Assembly (NCBI GenBank): GCA_001304425.1
Contig: LJTS01000109.1
Span: forward strand, 1 to 8,430
DNA: 8,430 nucleotides
Direction of reading: 5' to 3'
Source of the DNA: Betaproteobacteria bacterium SG8_40
GTDB lineage: Bacteria > Pseudomonadota > Gammaproteobacteria > Burkholderiales > Eutrophovitaceae
The notes beneath the pieces were generated by a model. That model saw only the letters and a program-made list of their open reading frames with translations. It ran no database searches and was not told the DNA's origin. The position numbers and the translations under genes are program-made. Below, in pieces: positions 1 to 6,351 of this stretch (the first letter of the stretch is position 1; every line of letters starts with the position of its first letter).

Positions 1-1314
1 CTGCGCACGTCGATCAACCTCATGTTGCGCGACTTCGGCTTGCGCAATCCGTTCAGGAGCCTGAACCGCGACTTGCGCCTGGTGATGGCCGCGGTCCGTG
101 CGCATCTGCCACGGCCGATCCAGCTGCAGGCCAACCACCAGATCCAGGTCCTTTCGTCGCTGTTCTTCCGCAACAAGGGTGCGTACGTGATCGGCAAGAT
201 CATCAATGGCGATGCCCAGTACCCGTTCGCGGTGCCGATACTGCGTAATCCCGACGGCTCGCTTTACGTCGACACGGTGCTGTTGCGCGCCCAGGAGATT
301 GCGATCCTGTTCGGATTCTCGCGCGCGTACTTCATGGTCGACATGGAAGTGCCCTCCGGCTATATCCGGTTTCTGTCCGGGCTGCTGCCAAGCAACCCGG
401 TTGCGGAGTTGTACACGATGCTCGGCTTGCAGAAGCACGGCAAGACGCTTTTCTACCGCGACTTCCTGCATCACCTCAGGCACTCCAGCGATCAGTTCGT
501 GGTTGCGCCCGGCATTCGCGGACTGGTGATGCTGGTTTTCACGCTGCCGTCCTACCCCTACGTTTTCAAGATCATCAAGGACGAAATTTCGCCGCCCAAG
601 GAAGTCACCCGGCAGCAGGTCAAGGACAAGTACCTGTTGGTGAAACAGCACGACCGCGTGGGACGCATGGCGGACACGCTCGAATACGCGAATGTCGCGT
701 TGCCGATCGGCCGCTTCGATCCGCCGTTGCTCGAAGAGTTGCGCGCTCTGGCGCCAAGCGTGATCGAGGAAAATGGCGACACGCTGATGATCCGGCACCT
801 CTACGTCGAACGCAGAATGACGCCGCTGAACATGTTCCTGGATGCGGCGGCGCCGGACGAGCTGGAACGCGCCGTCGCCGATTACGGGCTGGCGATCAAG
901 CAGCTCGCCGCGGCGAACATCTTCCCCGGAGACATGCTGTTCAAGAACTTCGGCGTTACCCGGTACGGGCGCGTCGTCTTTTATGACTATGACGAAATCG
1001 CCTACATGACCGACTGCGAGTTTCGCAAGATTCCGGAACCGCGCACGCCGGAAGACGAAATGTCGGCCGAGCCCTGGTACCCGGTCGGCCCAGCGGATGT
1101 GTTTCCCGAAGAATTCGGCACATTCCTGCTTGGCAACGATGCCGTTCGCAGGAGTTTCAACAGGCATCATGCCGATTTGCTCAGCGAAAGATTCTGGAAC
1201 CGGACCAAGTCGCGCATTGCCGCCGGGCACGTGGAGGACGTGTTTCCCTACCCGGAGTCGATGCGATTTCGCAACAGGGCCGGTCGCGGTGCCGCGCCGG
1301 GGCGCCGGGACTGA
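1..1314 (+). CDS. aceK: Isocitrate dehydrogenase kinase/phosphatase, C-terminal part (5' end outside window)
   Basis: AceK reversibly phosphorylates isocitrate dehydrogenase in the cytoplasm, shifting carbon between the TCA cycle and the glyoxylate shunt. The frame is open from base 1 and ends at TGA 1312-1314. Counting residues from the Met at base 22, the ATP loop APGIRGLVM is at 162-170, the ATP-binding Lys is K183 (VFKIIKD), the ADT element is at 217-219, and the kinase catalytic stretch PGDMLFKNFG is at 302-311, with DYDE at 322-325. An offset of 153 places these on E. coli K336, D371, D457 and D475/D477 as I recall that numbering. About 146 N-terminal residues therefore lie upstream of the window, for a full length near 580, normal for the family. 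The C-terminal EPWYPVGPADVFPEEF and GHVEDVF blocks are also typical. The next gene starts 32 nt downstream, so cotranscription is plausible. Identity is essentially certain. Confidence 0.97.
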   Translation: MRTSINLMLRDFGLRNPFRSLNRDLRLVMAAVRAHLPRPIQLQANHQIQVLSSLFFRNKGAYVIGKIINGDAQYPFAVPILRNPDGSLYVDTVLLRAQEIAILFGFSRAYFMVDMEVPSGYIRFLSGLLPSNPVAELYTMLGLQKHGKTLFYRDFLHHLRHSSDQFVVAPGIRGLVMLVFTLPSYPYVFKIIKDEISPPKEVTRQQVKDKYLLVKQHDRVGRMADTLEYANVALPIGRFDPPLLEELRALAPSVIEENGDTLMIRHLYVERRMTPLNMFLDAAAPDELERAVADYGLAIKQLAAANIFPGDMLFKNFGVTRYGRVVFYDYDEIAYMTDCEFRKIPEPRTPEDEMSAEPWYPVGPADVFPEEFGTFLLGNDAVRRSFNRHHADLLSERFWNRTKSRIAAGHVEDVFPYPESMRFRNRAGRGAAPGRRD

Positions 1315-1346
1315 CCGAATGTACCGCCTGACAGAGGAATACGAAA

Positions 1347-2531
1347 ATGTCAAATGATCCAGTCGTCATAGTGTCAGCGGCCCGCACCCCGATGGGGGGC
1401 TTCCAGGGCGTGCTGAGCAGCTTCAACGCACCTGAACTCGGCGCGGCCGCCATTCGCGCAGCACTCGAACGTGCATCGGTGAAGCCCGAAGCCGTCGGCG
1501 AGGTGATTATGGGCTGCGTGCTGCCGGCCGGCCAGGGTCAGGCGCCGGCGCGGCAAGCGTCGCTGGGTGCGGGCTTGCCGCTATCGACCGGTTGCACGAC
1601 CGTGAACAAGATGTGCGGCTCTGGCATGAAAGCGGCCATGTTCGCGCACGATCTGCTCAAGGCCGGCACCAACGACATCATGGTTGCCGGCGGCATGGAG
1701 AGCATGAGTAACGCACCCTACCTGTTGCCGAAAGCACGCAGCGGCTATCGCATGGGGCATCAGCAGGTGATGGATCACATGTTCCTTGACGGCCTCGAGG
1801 ACGCTTACGACAAGGGCCGCCTGATGGGTACCTACGCGGAGGATTGCGCGGAAAAATTCGGCTTCACGCGCGAACAGCAGGACCAGTTCGCCATCACTTC
1901 GCTCACACGCGCGCGCAGTGCGAACGAGAGCGGCCATTTCGCCTGGGAAACGGTGCCAATCGCCATCAAGGCGGGCAAGGACGAGCAGTTCGTCGAGCGT
2001 GACGAGCAGCCATTCAAGGCAAACATCGAAAAGATACCGAACTTGCGTCCGGCGTTTCGCAAGGACGGCACGGTAACGGCGGCCAATTCGAGTTCCATAT
2101 CCGATGGCGCCGCGGCGCTGTTGATGATGCGCCGCTCGACGGCGGACAAGCTGGGCATCAGTCCGCTGGCGACCGTGATCGGCCACAGCACCCATGCGCA
2201 GGAGCCGGGATTGTTCACCACCGCTCCGGTAGAAGCGATGCGCAAACTGTTTGACCAAACGGGCTGGAGTACCGATACGGTCGATCTATTCGAGGTGAAC
2301 GAAGCATTCGCGGTAGTGACGATGGCCGCGATGAAGGAACACGCGATCGCTCATGAAAAAGTGAATGTTCACGGTGGTGCGTGTGCGCTCGGCCACCCGA
2401 TCGGCGCTTCGGGCGCCCGCATACTGGTATCACTGATTGGCGCGCTTCGCGCGCGCGGCGCAAAGCGCGGGGTTGCTTCGCTGTGCATCGGCGGCGGCGA
2501 GGCAACGGCCATGGCGATCGAGATGGCATGA
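1347..2531 (+). CDS. Acetyl-CoA C-acetyltransferase / thiolase
   Basis: This is a 394-residue thiolase, the usual length for the biosynthetic/degradative acetoacetyl-CoA thiolase class (AtoB/PhaA-like). It condenses two acetyl-CoA or cleaves acetoacetyl-CoA or another 3-ketoacyl-CoA. The catalytic set is complete: nucleophilic Cys C90 in NKMCGSGMKA, N318 in VNEAFAV, H350 in GHPIGASG and the second Cys C380 in CIGGGEA. There is no signal peptide, so it is cytoplasmic. The ATG at 1347 is preceded by AGAGGAA at 1333-1339, a good Shine-Dalgarno at 7-nt spacing, and the protein begins with a normal thiolase N-terminus (VVIVSAARTPMG). It follows aceK by 32 nt and precedes a dehydrogenase by 58 nt. 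In a leucine or terpene pathway it would handle acetoacetate-derived acetoacetyl-CoA or a beta-oxidation ketoacyl-CoA. Substrate chain length cannot be read from the sequence. Confidence 0.95.
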   Translation: MSNDPVVIVSAARTPMGGFQGVLSSFNAPELGAAAIRAALERASVKPEAVGEVIMGCVLPAGQGQAPARQASLGAGLPLSTGCTTVNKMCGSGMKAAMFAHDLLKAGTNDIMVAGGMESMSNAPYLLPKARSGYRMGHQQVMDHMFLDGLEDAYDKGRLMGTYAEDCAEKFGFTREQQDQFAITSLTRARSANESGHFAWETVPIAIKAGKDEQFVERDEQPFKANIEKIPNLRPAFRKDGTVTAANSSSISDGAAALLMMRRSTADKLGISPLATVIGHSTHAQEPGLFTTAPVEAMRKLFDQTGWSTDTVDLFEVNEAFAVVTMAAMKEHAIAHEKVNVHGGACALGHPIGASGARILVSLIGALRARGAKRGVASLCIGGGEATAMAIEMA

Positions 2532-2579
2532 TCGGTCCGTGTCAACGAATCGTGCGGGGTGGCGCGCGAACAACAAACC

Positions 2580-2585
2580 GGGGGA
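2580..2585 (+). promoter_or_regulatory. Shine-Dalgarno for the GTG start at 2590
   Basis: GGGGGA lies 4 nt before GTG 2590. The frame is open further upstream to an ATG at 2437 inside the thiolase gene, but residues encoded there are Arg/Ala-rich and unlike any dehydrogenase N-terminus. The GTG puts the first beta strand and GxGxxG loop at the usual distance from the N-terminus, so it is preferred. Spacing is slightly short. Confidence 0.55.
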
Positions 2586-2589
2586 ACGT

Positions 2590-3501
2590 GTGGCAAGCAG
2601 CAAAATAGGATTCATCGGTGTCGGCCTGATGGGCCACGGCATGGCAAAGCATCTGGTCGAAAAAGGCTTCACTACCAGTATTCTCGGACATCGCAAACGT
2701 GCTCCGGTCGAGGATCTGGTCAAGCGCGGCGCGCGCGAAGCCAGCGACGTCGCCGATCTGGTGAAAGCGTCCGACATTGTGTTTCTGTGCGTGACCGGCA
2801 GCCCACAGGTCGAGGACCTGATTTACCGCAAGGGCGGCATTCTCGAGTCTGCGCGCGCCGGGCAGATCGTCGTCGACACATCGACCAGCATGCCGTTCTC
2901 GACGCTGAAAATCGCAGCCGACCTGGAGGCGAAGGACGTACGCTTCGTCGATGCGCCGCTGGCGCGCACCCCGGTCGAAGCCGAGGAAGGGCGCCTTAAC
3001 ACCATGGTCGGAGCTGATGCCGCGACGTTTGCCGAGGTCGAACCCGCGCTGAAGGCATTTTGCGAAAACATCTTTCACGTCGGCGATGTCGGTGCCGGGC
3101 ACAAGATAAAACTGATCAACAATTTCGCCGCGATCGGCCAGATGGCGCTGACGGCCGAGGCGTTGGCCGCCTGCGCCAGGCTCGGCGTCGATCCGAAGAA
3201 GTACTTCGCCCTGGTGTCGACCGGCGCCGCCAACTCCGGCCTGTTCCAGATGGTTGCCGGCAAGGCGGTGGAAGGCGACTTCACCGGCATGAAATTCGGC
3301 CTGGCCAATGCGCTCAAGGACGTGCGTTACTACAACCAGATGGCGATGGAGGCCGGCATTTCCGGGGCGATGGCGCCGGCTGTGCTCAACACCTTGACCA
3401 ATGCGGTCAATCTCGGCTTCGGCACACCCGGGCACCTGGTCGCGTCACTGGTGGAATCGCAAGCGAAGCTCAACGATGTGGAATTCCCACCCAGGAGTTG
3501 A
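2590..3501 (+). CDS. NAD(P)-dependent beta-hydroxyacid dehydrogenase (3-hydroxyisobutyrate dehydrogenase superfamily)
   Basis: This is a 303-residue protein with a GTG start, normal length for the 3-hydroxyisobutyrate/tartronate-semialdehyde/6-phosphogluconate dehydrogenase superfamily. It would oxidise a 3-hydroxy acid or reduce the matching semialdehyde in the cytoplasm. Domains: Rossmann fold with GFIGVGLMGHG at 7-17, a substrate loop DAPLARTPVEAEEG at 121-134, and an all-helical C-terminal half carrying KLINN at 174-178, where K174 is the expected catalytic lysine and N178 its partner. After the second beta strand the sequence is GHRKR (33-37); the basic residues there favour NADP(H) over NAD(H), which is inference. 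The substrate loop lacks the common DAPVSGG form and instead resembles the VGRT version of sulfolactaldehyde reductase YihU, with R126 at the position of the YihU arginine. The gene sits 58 nt after the thiolase and before a 185-nt gap. Family is secure; substrate is unknown. Confidence 0.88.
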   Translation: MASSKIGFIGVGLMGHGMAKHLVEKGFTTSILGHRKRAPVEDLVKRGAREASDVADLVKASDIVFLCVTGSPQVEDLIYRKGGILESARAGQIVVDTSTSMPFSTLKIAADLEAKDVRFVDAPLARTPVEAEEGRLNTMVGADAATFAEVEPALKAFCENIFHVGDVGAGHKIKLINNFAAIGQMALTAEALAACARLGVDPKKYFALVSTGAANSGLFQMVAGKAVEGDFTGMKFGLANALKDVRYYNQMAMEAGISGAMAPAVLNTLTNAVNLGFGTPGHLVASLVESQAKLNDVEFPPRS

Positions 3502-3686
3502 TGCGTGGCGGAGGATGACCGTGCCGGATGCAGCACGCGACGTTCAGGTTCAGGCAGGCGCCACGAAAACTGCGCTTGCGTGCCGGTGTGTTTCTCGCGG
3601 GATGGAACCTGCCTCCAAGGCGATGAAGCTTCGGCGGGGTGCAAGTGACGGATCGAACAATGAGCAACGACTGCGCGCGTTAATCC
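3502..3686 (+). other. 185-nt intergenic gap without a recognisable gene
   Basis: This is the longest non-coding stretch in the window and divides the cluster in two. Open frames crossing it on either strand give Arg-rich translations I do not recognise. I found no convincing -35/-10 pair and no GC hairpin followed by a T run. A 7-bp inverted repeat, AGGCAGG at 3552-3558 and CCTGCCT at 3608-3614, is far apart and may be chance. A seven-residue mini-ORF (ATG at 3660, TAA at 3681-3683) ends 3 nt before the next gene's ATG. The gap is a plausible place for an internal promoter, but the sequence does not show one. Confidence 0.5.
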
Positions 3687-4289
3687 ATGGCCGCTCCGAT
3701 TGATTTCTATTTCGACTTTTCTTCGCCGTACGGCTACTTCGCGGCGATGCGCCTGCCCGGGATCGCGGCTCGTCACGGCAGAGCCGTTGCGTGGCGGCCG
3801 ATATTGCTGGGGATGGCGTTCAAGGTTTCCGGGGCCCAGGCCTTGCCGTTGATGCCGCTCAAGGGAGACTACGCCAGAAAGGATATCGAGCGCCTGGCGC
3901 GGCTGTGGAAAATCCCGTTCAGGATGCCGGGCAAATTGCCGATCGCCAGCCAGGCGCCGGTGCGCATTGCCTGGTGGCTTGACGCGAACCACCCGGAAAA
4001 GAAAGTGCCGGCCATCATGGCGCTGTATCACGCTTTTTTCGTCGATGACCGGGATATCTCGGACCCGGAAACAGCCGCCGATGCCGCCGCGGGCATCGGC
4101 CTCGATCGCGACGCCTTGCTCGCCGCGACGCAGGCGCCCGAGATGAAGGAACGCGCGCGCGCTGAAACGCAGGCGGCAATAGAACGAGGAGTGTTTGGTT
4201 CGCCGTTCATCATTGTTGATGGGGAGCCGTTCTGGGGCTCGGATCGTCTCGATCAGGTGGAAACATGGCTCGAGACGGGTGGTTTTTGA
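3687..4289 (+). CDS. 2-hydroxychromene-2-carboxylate isomerase family protein (DsbA-like/GST-kappa fold)
   Basis: This is a 200-residue protein matching the length and layout of glutathione-dependent 2-hydroxychromene-2-carboxylate isomerases such as NahD of naphthalene degradation. The N-terminus IDFYFDFSSPYGYFA carries the thioredoxin-fold strand and the SP motif; S13 aligns with the glutathione-activating serine of NahD, so it is not a CxxC disulfide oxidoreductase. WRPILLGMAFK (36-46) and the C-terminal GVFGSPFIIVDGEPFWGSDR block are family hallmarks. The start is fixed: an in-frame TAA at 3681-3683 lies two codons upstream and no other start fits. No clear Shine-Dalgarno precedes it. The next gene begins 10 nt after the stop. 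No aromatic-degradation genes are visible here, so the naphthalene role is unlikely; a glutathione-dependent isomerisation or detoxification of a pathway intermediate is only a guess. Confidence 0.87.
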   Translation: MAAPIDFYFDFSSPYGYFAAMRLPGIAARHGRAVAWRPILLGMAFKVSGAQALPLMPLKGDYARKDIERLARLWKIPFRMPGKLPIASQAPVRIAWWLDANHPEKKVPAIMALYHAFFVDDRDISDPETAADAAAGIGLDRDALLAATQAPEMKERARAETQAAIERGVFGSPFIIVDGEPFWGSDRLDQVETWLETGGF

Positions 4290-4294
4290 AAGGA
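4290..4294 (+). promoter_or_regulatory. Shine-Dalgarno deciding the rhodanese start
   Basis: AAGGA directly follows the stop codon of the upstream gene and ends 5 nt before ATG 4300. A second in-frame ATG at 4294 overlaps this motif and would have no usable spacing, so 4300 is preferred. The position suggests translational coupling with the upstream gene. Confidence 0.6.
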
Positions 4295-4299
4295 TGGAA

Positions 4300-4713
4300 A
4301 TGGAACTGAAAAAAGGCTGCAAGGACCTCGTCGCCGAGGCGAACGAGAAGATTCGAACGATTCCCACTGCCGATGCCATTGCGCGCCACGGCGATCCCGG
4401 TATCGTGTTCGTCGATTTGCGCGACGTGCGTGAACTGCAGCGCGAAGGAATGATTCCCGGCGCGGTGCATGCGCCGCGCGGCATGCTTGAATTCTGGGTC
4501 GATCCGAAAAGCCCTTATTACAAGGACGTATTCGGCAGCGGCAAGGAGTTTTATTTCTACTGCGCGTCCGCCTGGCGTTCGGCGCTGGCCACGCGGGCCG
4601 TTCAGGAAATGGGTCTCGAGCCGGTCGCTCATATCGAGGGCGGGTTCGGTGCCTGGAAGAAGGCCGGCGGCCCGGTCGGCGAGAAGCCGGAAAAGCCGGC
4701 GGCCGGGAAATAG
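4300..4713 (+). CDS. Single-domain rhodanese-like sulfurtransferase
   Basis: This is a 137-residue protein from ATG 4300 (139 if ATG 4294 is used) consisting of one rhodanese domain. It would carry a persulfide on the active-site cysteine and pass sulfur to an acceptor such as a thiol or cyanide; the acceptor here is unknown. Visible features are a leading helix, the VFVDLRDVRELQREGMIPGA block at 37-56 (typical rhodanese strand and ER.G.IPGA element), the active-site loop CASAWRS with C88 and R93, and the closing HIEGGFGAWKKAGGPV. The tail is rich in Lys, Pro and Ala. There is no signal peptide or membrane segment, so it is cytoplasmic. The loop has Cys and Arg at canonical spacing but Ala-Ser-Ala-Trp between them instead of the common Arg-x-Gly-x. 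It lies 10 nt after the isomerase-family gene and 17 nt before the carboxylase subunit, in the same likely operon. Confidence 0.9.
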   Translation: MELKKGCKDLVAEANEKIRTIPTADAIARHGDPGIVFVDLRDVRELQREGMIPGAVHAPRGMLEFWVDPKSPYYKDVFGSGKEFYFYCASAWRSALATRAVQEMGLEPVAHIEGGFGAWKKAGGPVGEKPEKPAAGK

Positions 4714-4730
4714 AACGGGACAGAACCCAC

Positions 4731-6338
4731 GTGCCCGTCATCCGTAGCAAACTGAACCCGCGCTCAGTCGAGTTCCAGGCCAACCGCGACGCGCTCGCTG
4801 CCGCTGTGGCGGACTTGCGCACAACGTTCTCGGTCATCAGTGAGGGCGGCAGCAAAGCGGCTCGCGACAAGCACATCGGGCGCGGCAAGCTGCTCGCGCG
4901 CGAGCGCGTGCGCAAACTGCTCGATGTCGGTTCGCCGTTTCTGGAGTTGTCGCAGCTCGCCGCATGGAACATGTACGAAGGCGCCGTTCCGTCGGCAGGG
5001 ATTGTCACCGGCATCGGCCGCGTATCGGGGCGCGAATGCGTCATCATTGCCAACGACGCGACCGTCAAGGGCGGCACGTATTTCCCCATGACGGTGAAGA
5101 AGCACCTGCGCGCGCAGGAGATCGCGTGGCAGAACCGCTTGCCGTGCATTTACCTGGTCGATTCCGGCGGCGGCAACCTGCCGAGCCAGGACGAGATCTT
5201 TGCCGACCGGGAGCACTTTGGCCGGATCTTTTTCAATCAGGCCAACATGTCGGCGGCGGGCATTCCGCAGATCGCCTGTGTGATGGGTTCCTGCACCGCG
5301 GGCGGCGCCTACGTTCCGGCGATGTCGGATGAGGCAGTCATCGTCAAGAACCAGGGAACGATTTTTCTCGGTGGCCCGCCGCTGGTAAAGGCGGCAACCG
5401 GCGAGGTCGTCAGTGCCGAGGCCCTCGGGGGTGCCGATGTGCATGCGCGCACTTCCGGCGTTGTCGATCATTACGCGCTCAACGACCCGCATGCCCTCGA
5501 GATCGTGCGCCGCATTGTTGCCCATCTGAATCTGCGCAAGCCGGTCTCGCTCGATGTGCGGGAGCCGCGCGAACCCGTGTACGGCACGGACGAGATGCAC
5601 GGCGTCATCCCCGTCGACACGCGCAAGCCCTTTGACGTGAGGGAAGTGATCGCGCGAATTGTCGACGGCAGCGAGCTGGACGAGTTCAAGCCGCTCTACG
5701 GGACGACCCTGGTCACGGGGTTTGCGCATATATTCGGTTACCCGGTTGGCATCGTTGCCAACAACGGCATCCTTTTTTCCGAATCTGCGCTCAAGGGAGC
5801 GCATTTCATCGAGCTGTGCGCGCAGCGGGGCATTCCGCTGGTGTTCCTGCAAAACATCACCGGTTTCATGGTCGGCGAGAAATACGAAGCCGGCGGCATT
5901 GCCCGGGACGGCGCCAAGATGGTGACGGCTGTGGCTTGCGCAAAAGTGCCGAAATTTACCGTCATCATCGGCGGCAGTTTCGGCGCCGGCAATTACGGCA
6001 TGTGCGGGCGCGCCTATTCGCCCCGGTTCCTGTGGATGTGGCCAAACGCGCGTATCTCGATCATGGGCGGCGAGCAGGCGGCAAGTGTGCTCGCCACGGT
6101 CAAGCGAGACGGAATGGAAAAGGCCGGCAAGACCTGGAGCGTGGAAGAAGAGGCAGCTTTCAAGGCGCCGTTGCTCGAGCAGTACGAAACCCAGGGCCAT
6201 CCCTATTACGCTTCGGCGCGCCTTTGGGATGACGGCGTGATTGATCCGGCCGAAACCCGAACCGTGCTCGGCCTCGGTATTTCCGCTGCGCTGAATGCGC
6301 CGATCGAAGAAACACGCTTTGGCGTGTTCCGCATGTAA
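4731..6338 (+). CDS. Acyl-CoA carboxylase carboxyltransferase (beta) subunit, methylcrotonyl-CoA/geranyl-CoA type
   Basis: This is a 535-residue carboxyltransferase subunit that moves CO2 from biotin on the partner alpha subunit to the gamma carbon of 3-methylcrotonyl-CoA (leucine route) or geranyl-CoA (acyclic terpene route). The length equals LiuB/MccB as I recall it. N-domain landmarks are ARDKHIGRGKLLARERV (44-60), GNDATVKGG-like NDATVKGGTYFP (108-119), YLVDSGGGNLPSQDE (141-155), REHFGRIFFNQ (160-170) and GSCTAGGAYVPAMSDE (186-201). C-domain landmarks are FLQNITGFMVG, the GGSFGAGNYGMCGRAY loop and the terminal GVFRM. These are the MCC/GCC subclass rather than propionyl-CoA or acetyl-CoA carboxylase. 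The start is GTG 4731, with GGGA at 4717-4720 as a weak Shine-Dalgarno. It is followed by the dehydrogenase after 13 nt. No alpha subunit is present in the window. MCC versus GCC cannot be settled by eye; overall similarity to remembered LiuB is high. Confidence 0.93.
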   Translation: MPVIRSKLNPRSVEFQANRDALAAAVADLRTTFSVISEGGSKAARDKHIGRGKLLARERVRKLLDVGSPFLELSQLAAWNMYEGAVPSAGIVTGIGRVSGRECVIIANDATVKGGTYFPMTVKKHLRAQEIAWQNRLPCIYLVDSGGGNLPSQDEIFADREHFGRIFFNQANMSAAGIPQIACVMGSCTAGGAYVPAMSDEAVIVKNQGTIFLGGPPLVKAATGEVVSAEALGGADVHARTSGVVDHYALNDPHALEIVRRIVAHLNLRKPVSLDVREPREPVYGTDEMHGVIPVDTRKPFDVREVIARIVDGSELDEFKPLYGTTLVTGFAHIFGYPVGIVANNGILFSESALKGAHFIELCAQRGIPLVFLQNITGFMVGEKYEAGGIARDGAKMVTAVACAKVPKFTVIIGGSFGAGNYGMCGRAYSPRFLWMWPNARISIMGGEQAASVLATVKRDGMEKAGKTWSVEEEAAFKAPLLEQYETQGHPYYASARLWDDGVIDPAETRTVLGLGISAALNAPIEETRFGVFRM

Positions 6339-6351
6339 TGAACGCCAACCA

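Noticed and set aside
2440..2454. GCGCGC-TTC-GCGCGC perfect hairpin near the end of the thiolase gene
   Set aside because: It lies inside a conserved coding region about 75 nt before the stop, has no T run, and fits GC-biased codon use, so it is not a terminator.
2437..2589. N-terminal extension of the beta-hydroxyacid dehydrogenase to an ATG inside the thiolase
   Set aside because: The extra 51 residues are Arg/Ala-rich out-of-frame thiolase sequence; GTG 2590 with its upstream GGGGGA gives a normal Rossmann N-terminus.
2542..3435. A long minus-strand open frame opposite the dehydrogenase gene
   Set aside because: No motif is visible, composition is typical of an antisense shadow in GC-rich DNA, and the + strand carries a complete dehydrogenase.
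3552..3614. 7-bp inverted repeat AGGCAGG/CCTGCCT in the intergenic gap, proposed as an operator or terminator
   Set aside because: The arms are 49 nt apart and no T run follows. A match of this size is expected by chance in GC-rich sequence.
3401..3703. Small + strand open frame running through the gap, considered as a hypothetical gene
   Set aside because: Its first third overlaps the dehydrogenase gene out of frame and its last codons overlap the next gene; the translation is Arg/Ser/Ala-rich with no ribosome site or motif.
3330..4484. Minus-strand open frame crossing the 185-nt gap
   Set aside because: It spans two real + strand genes, has no domain I recognise, and its part inside the gap shows no distinct composition.
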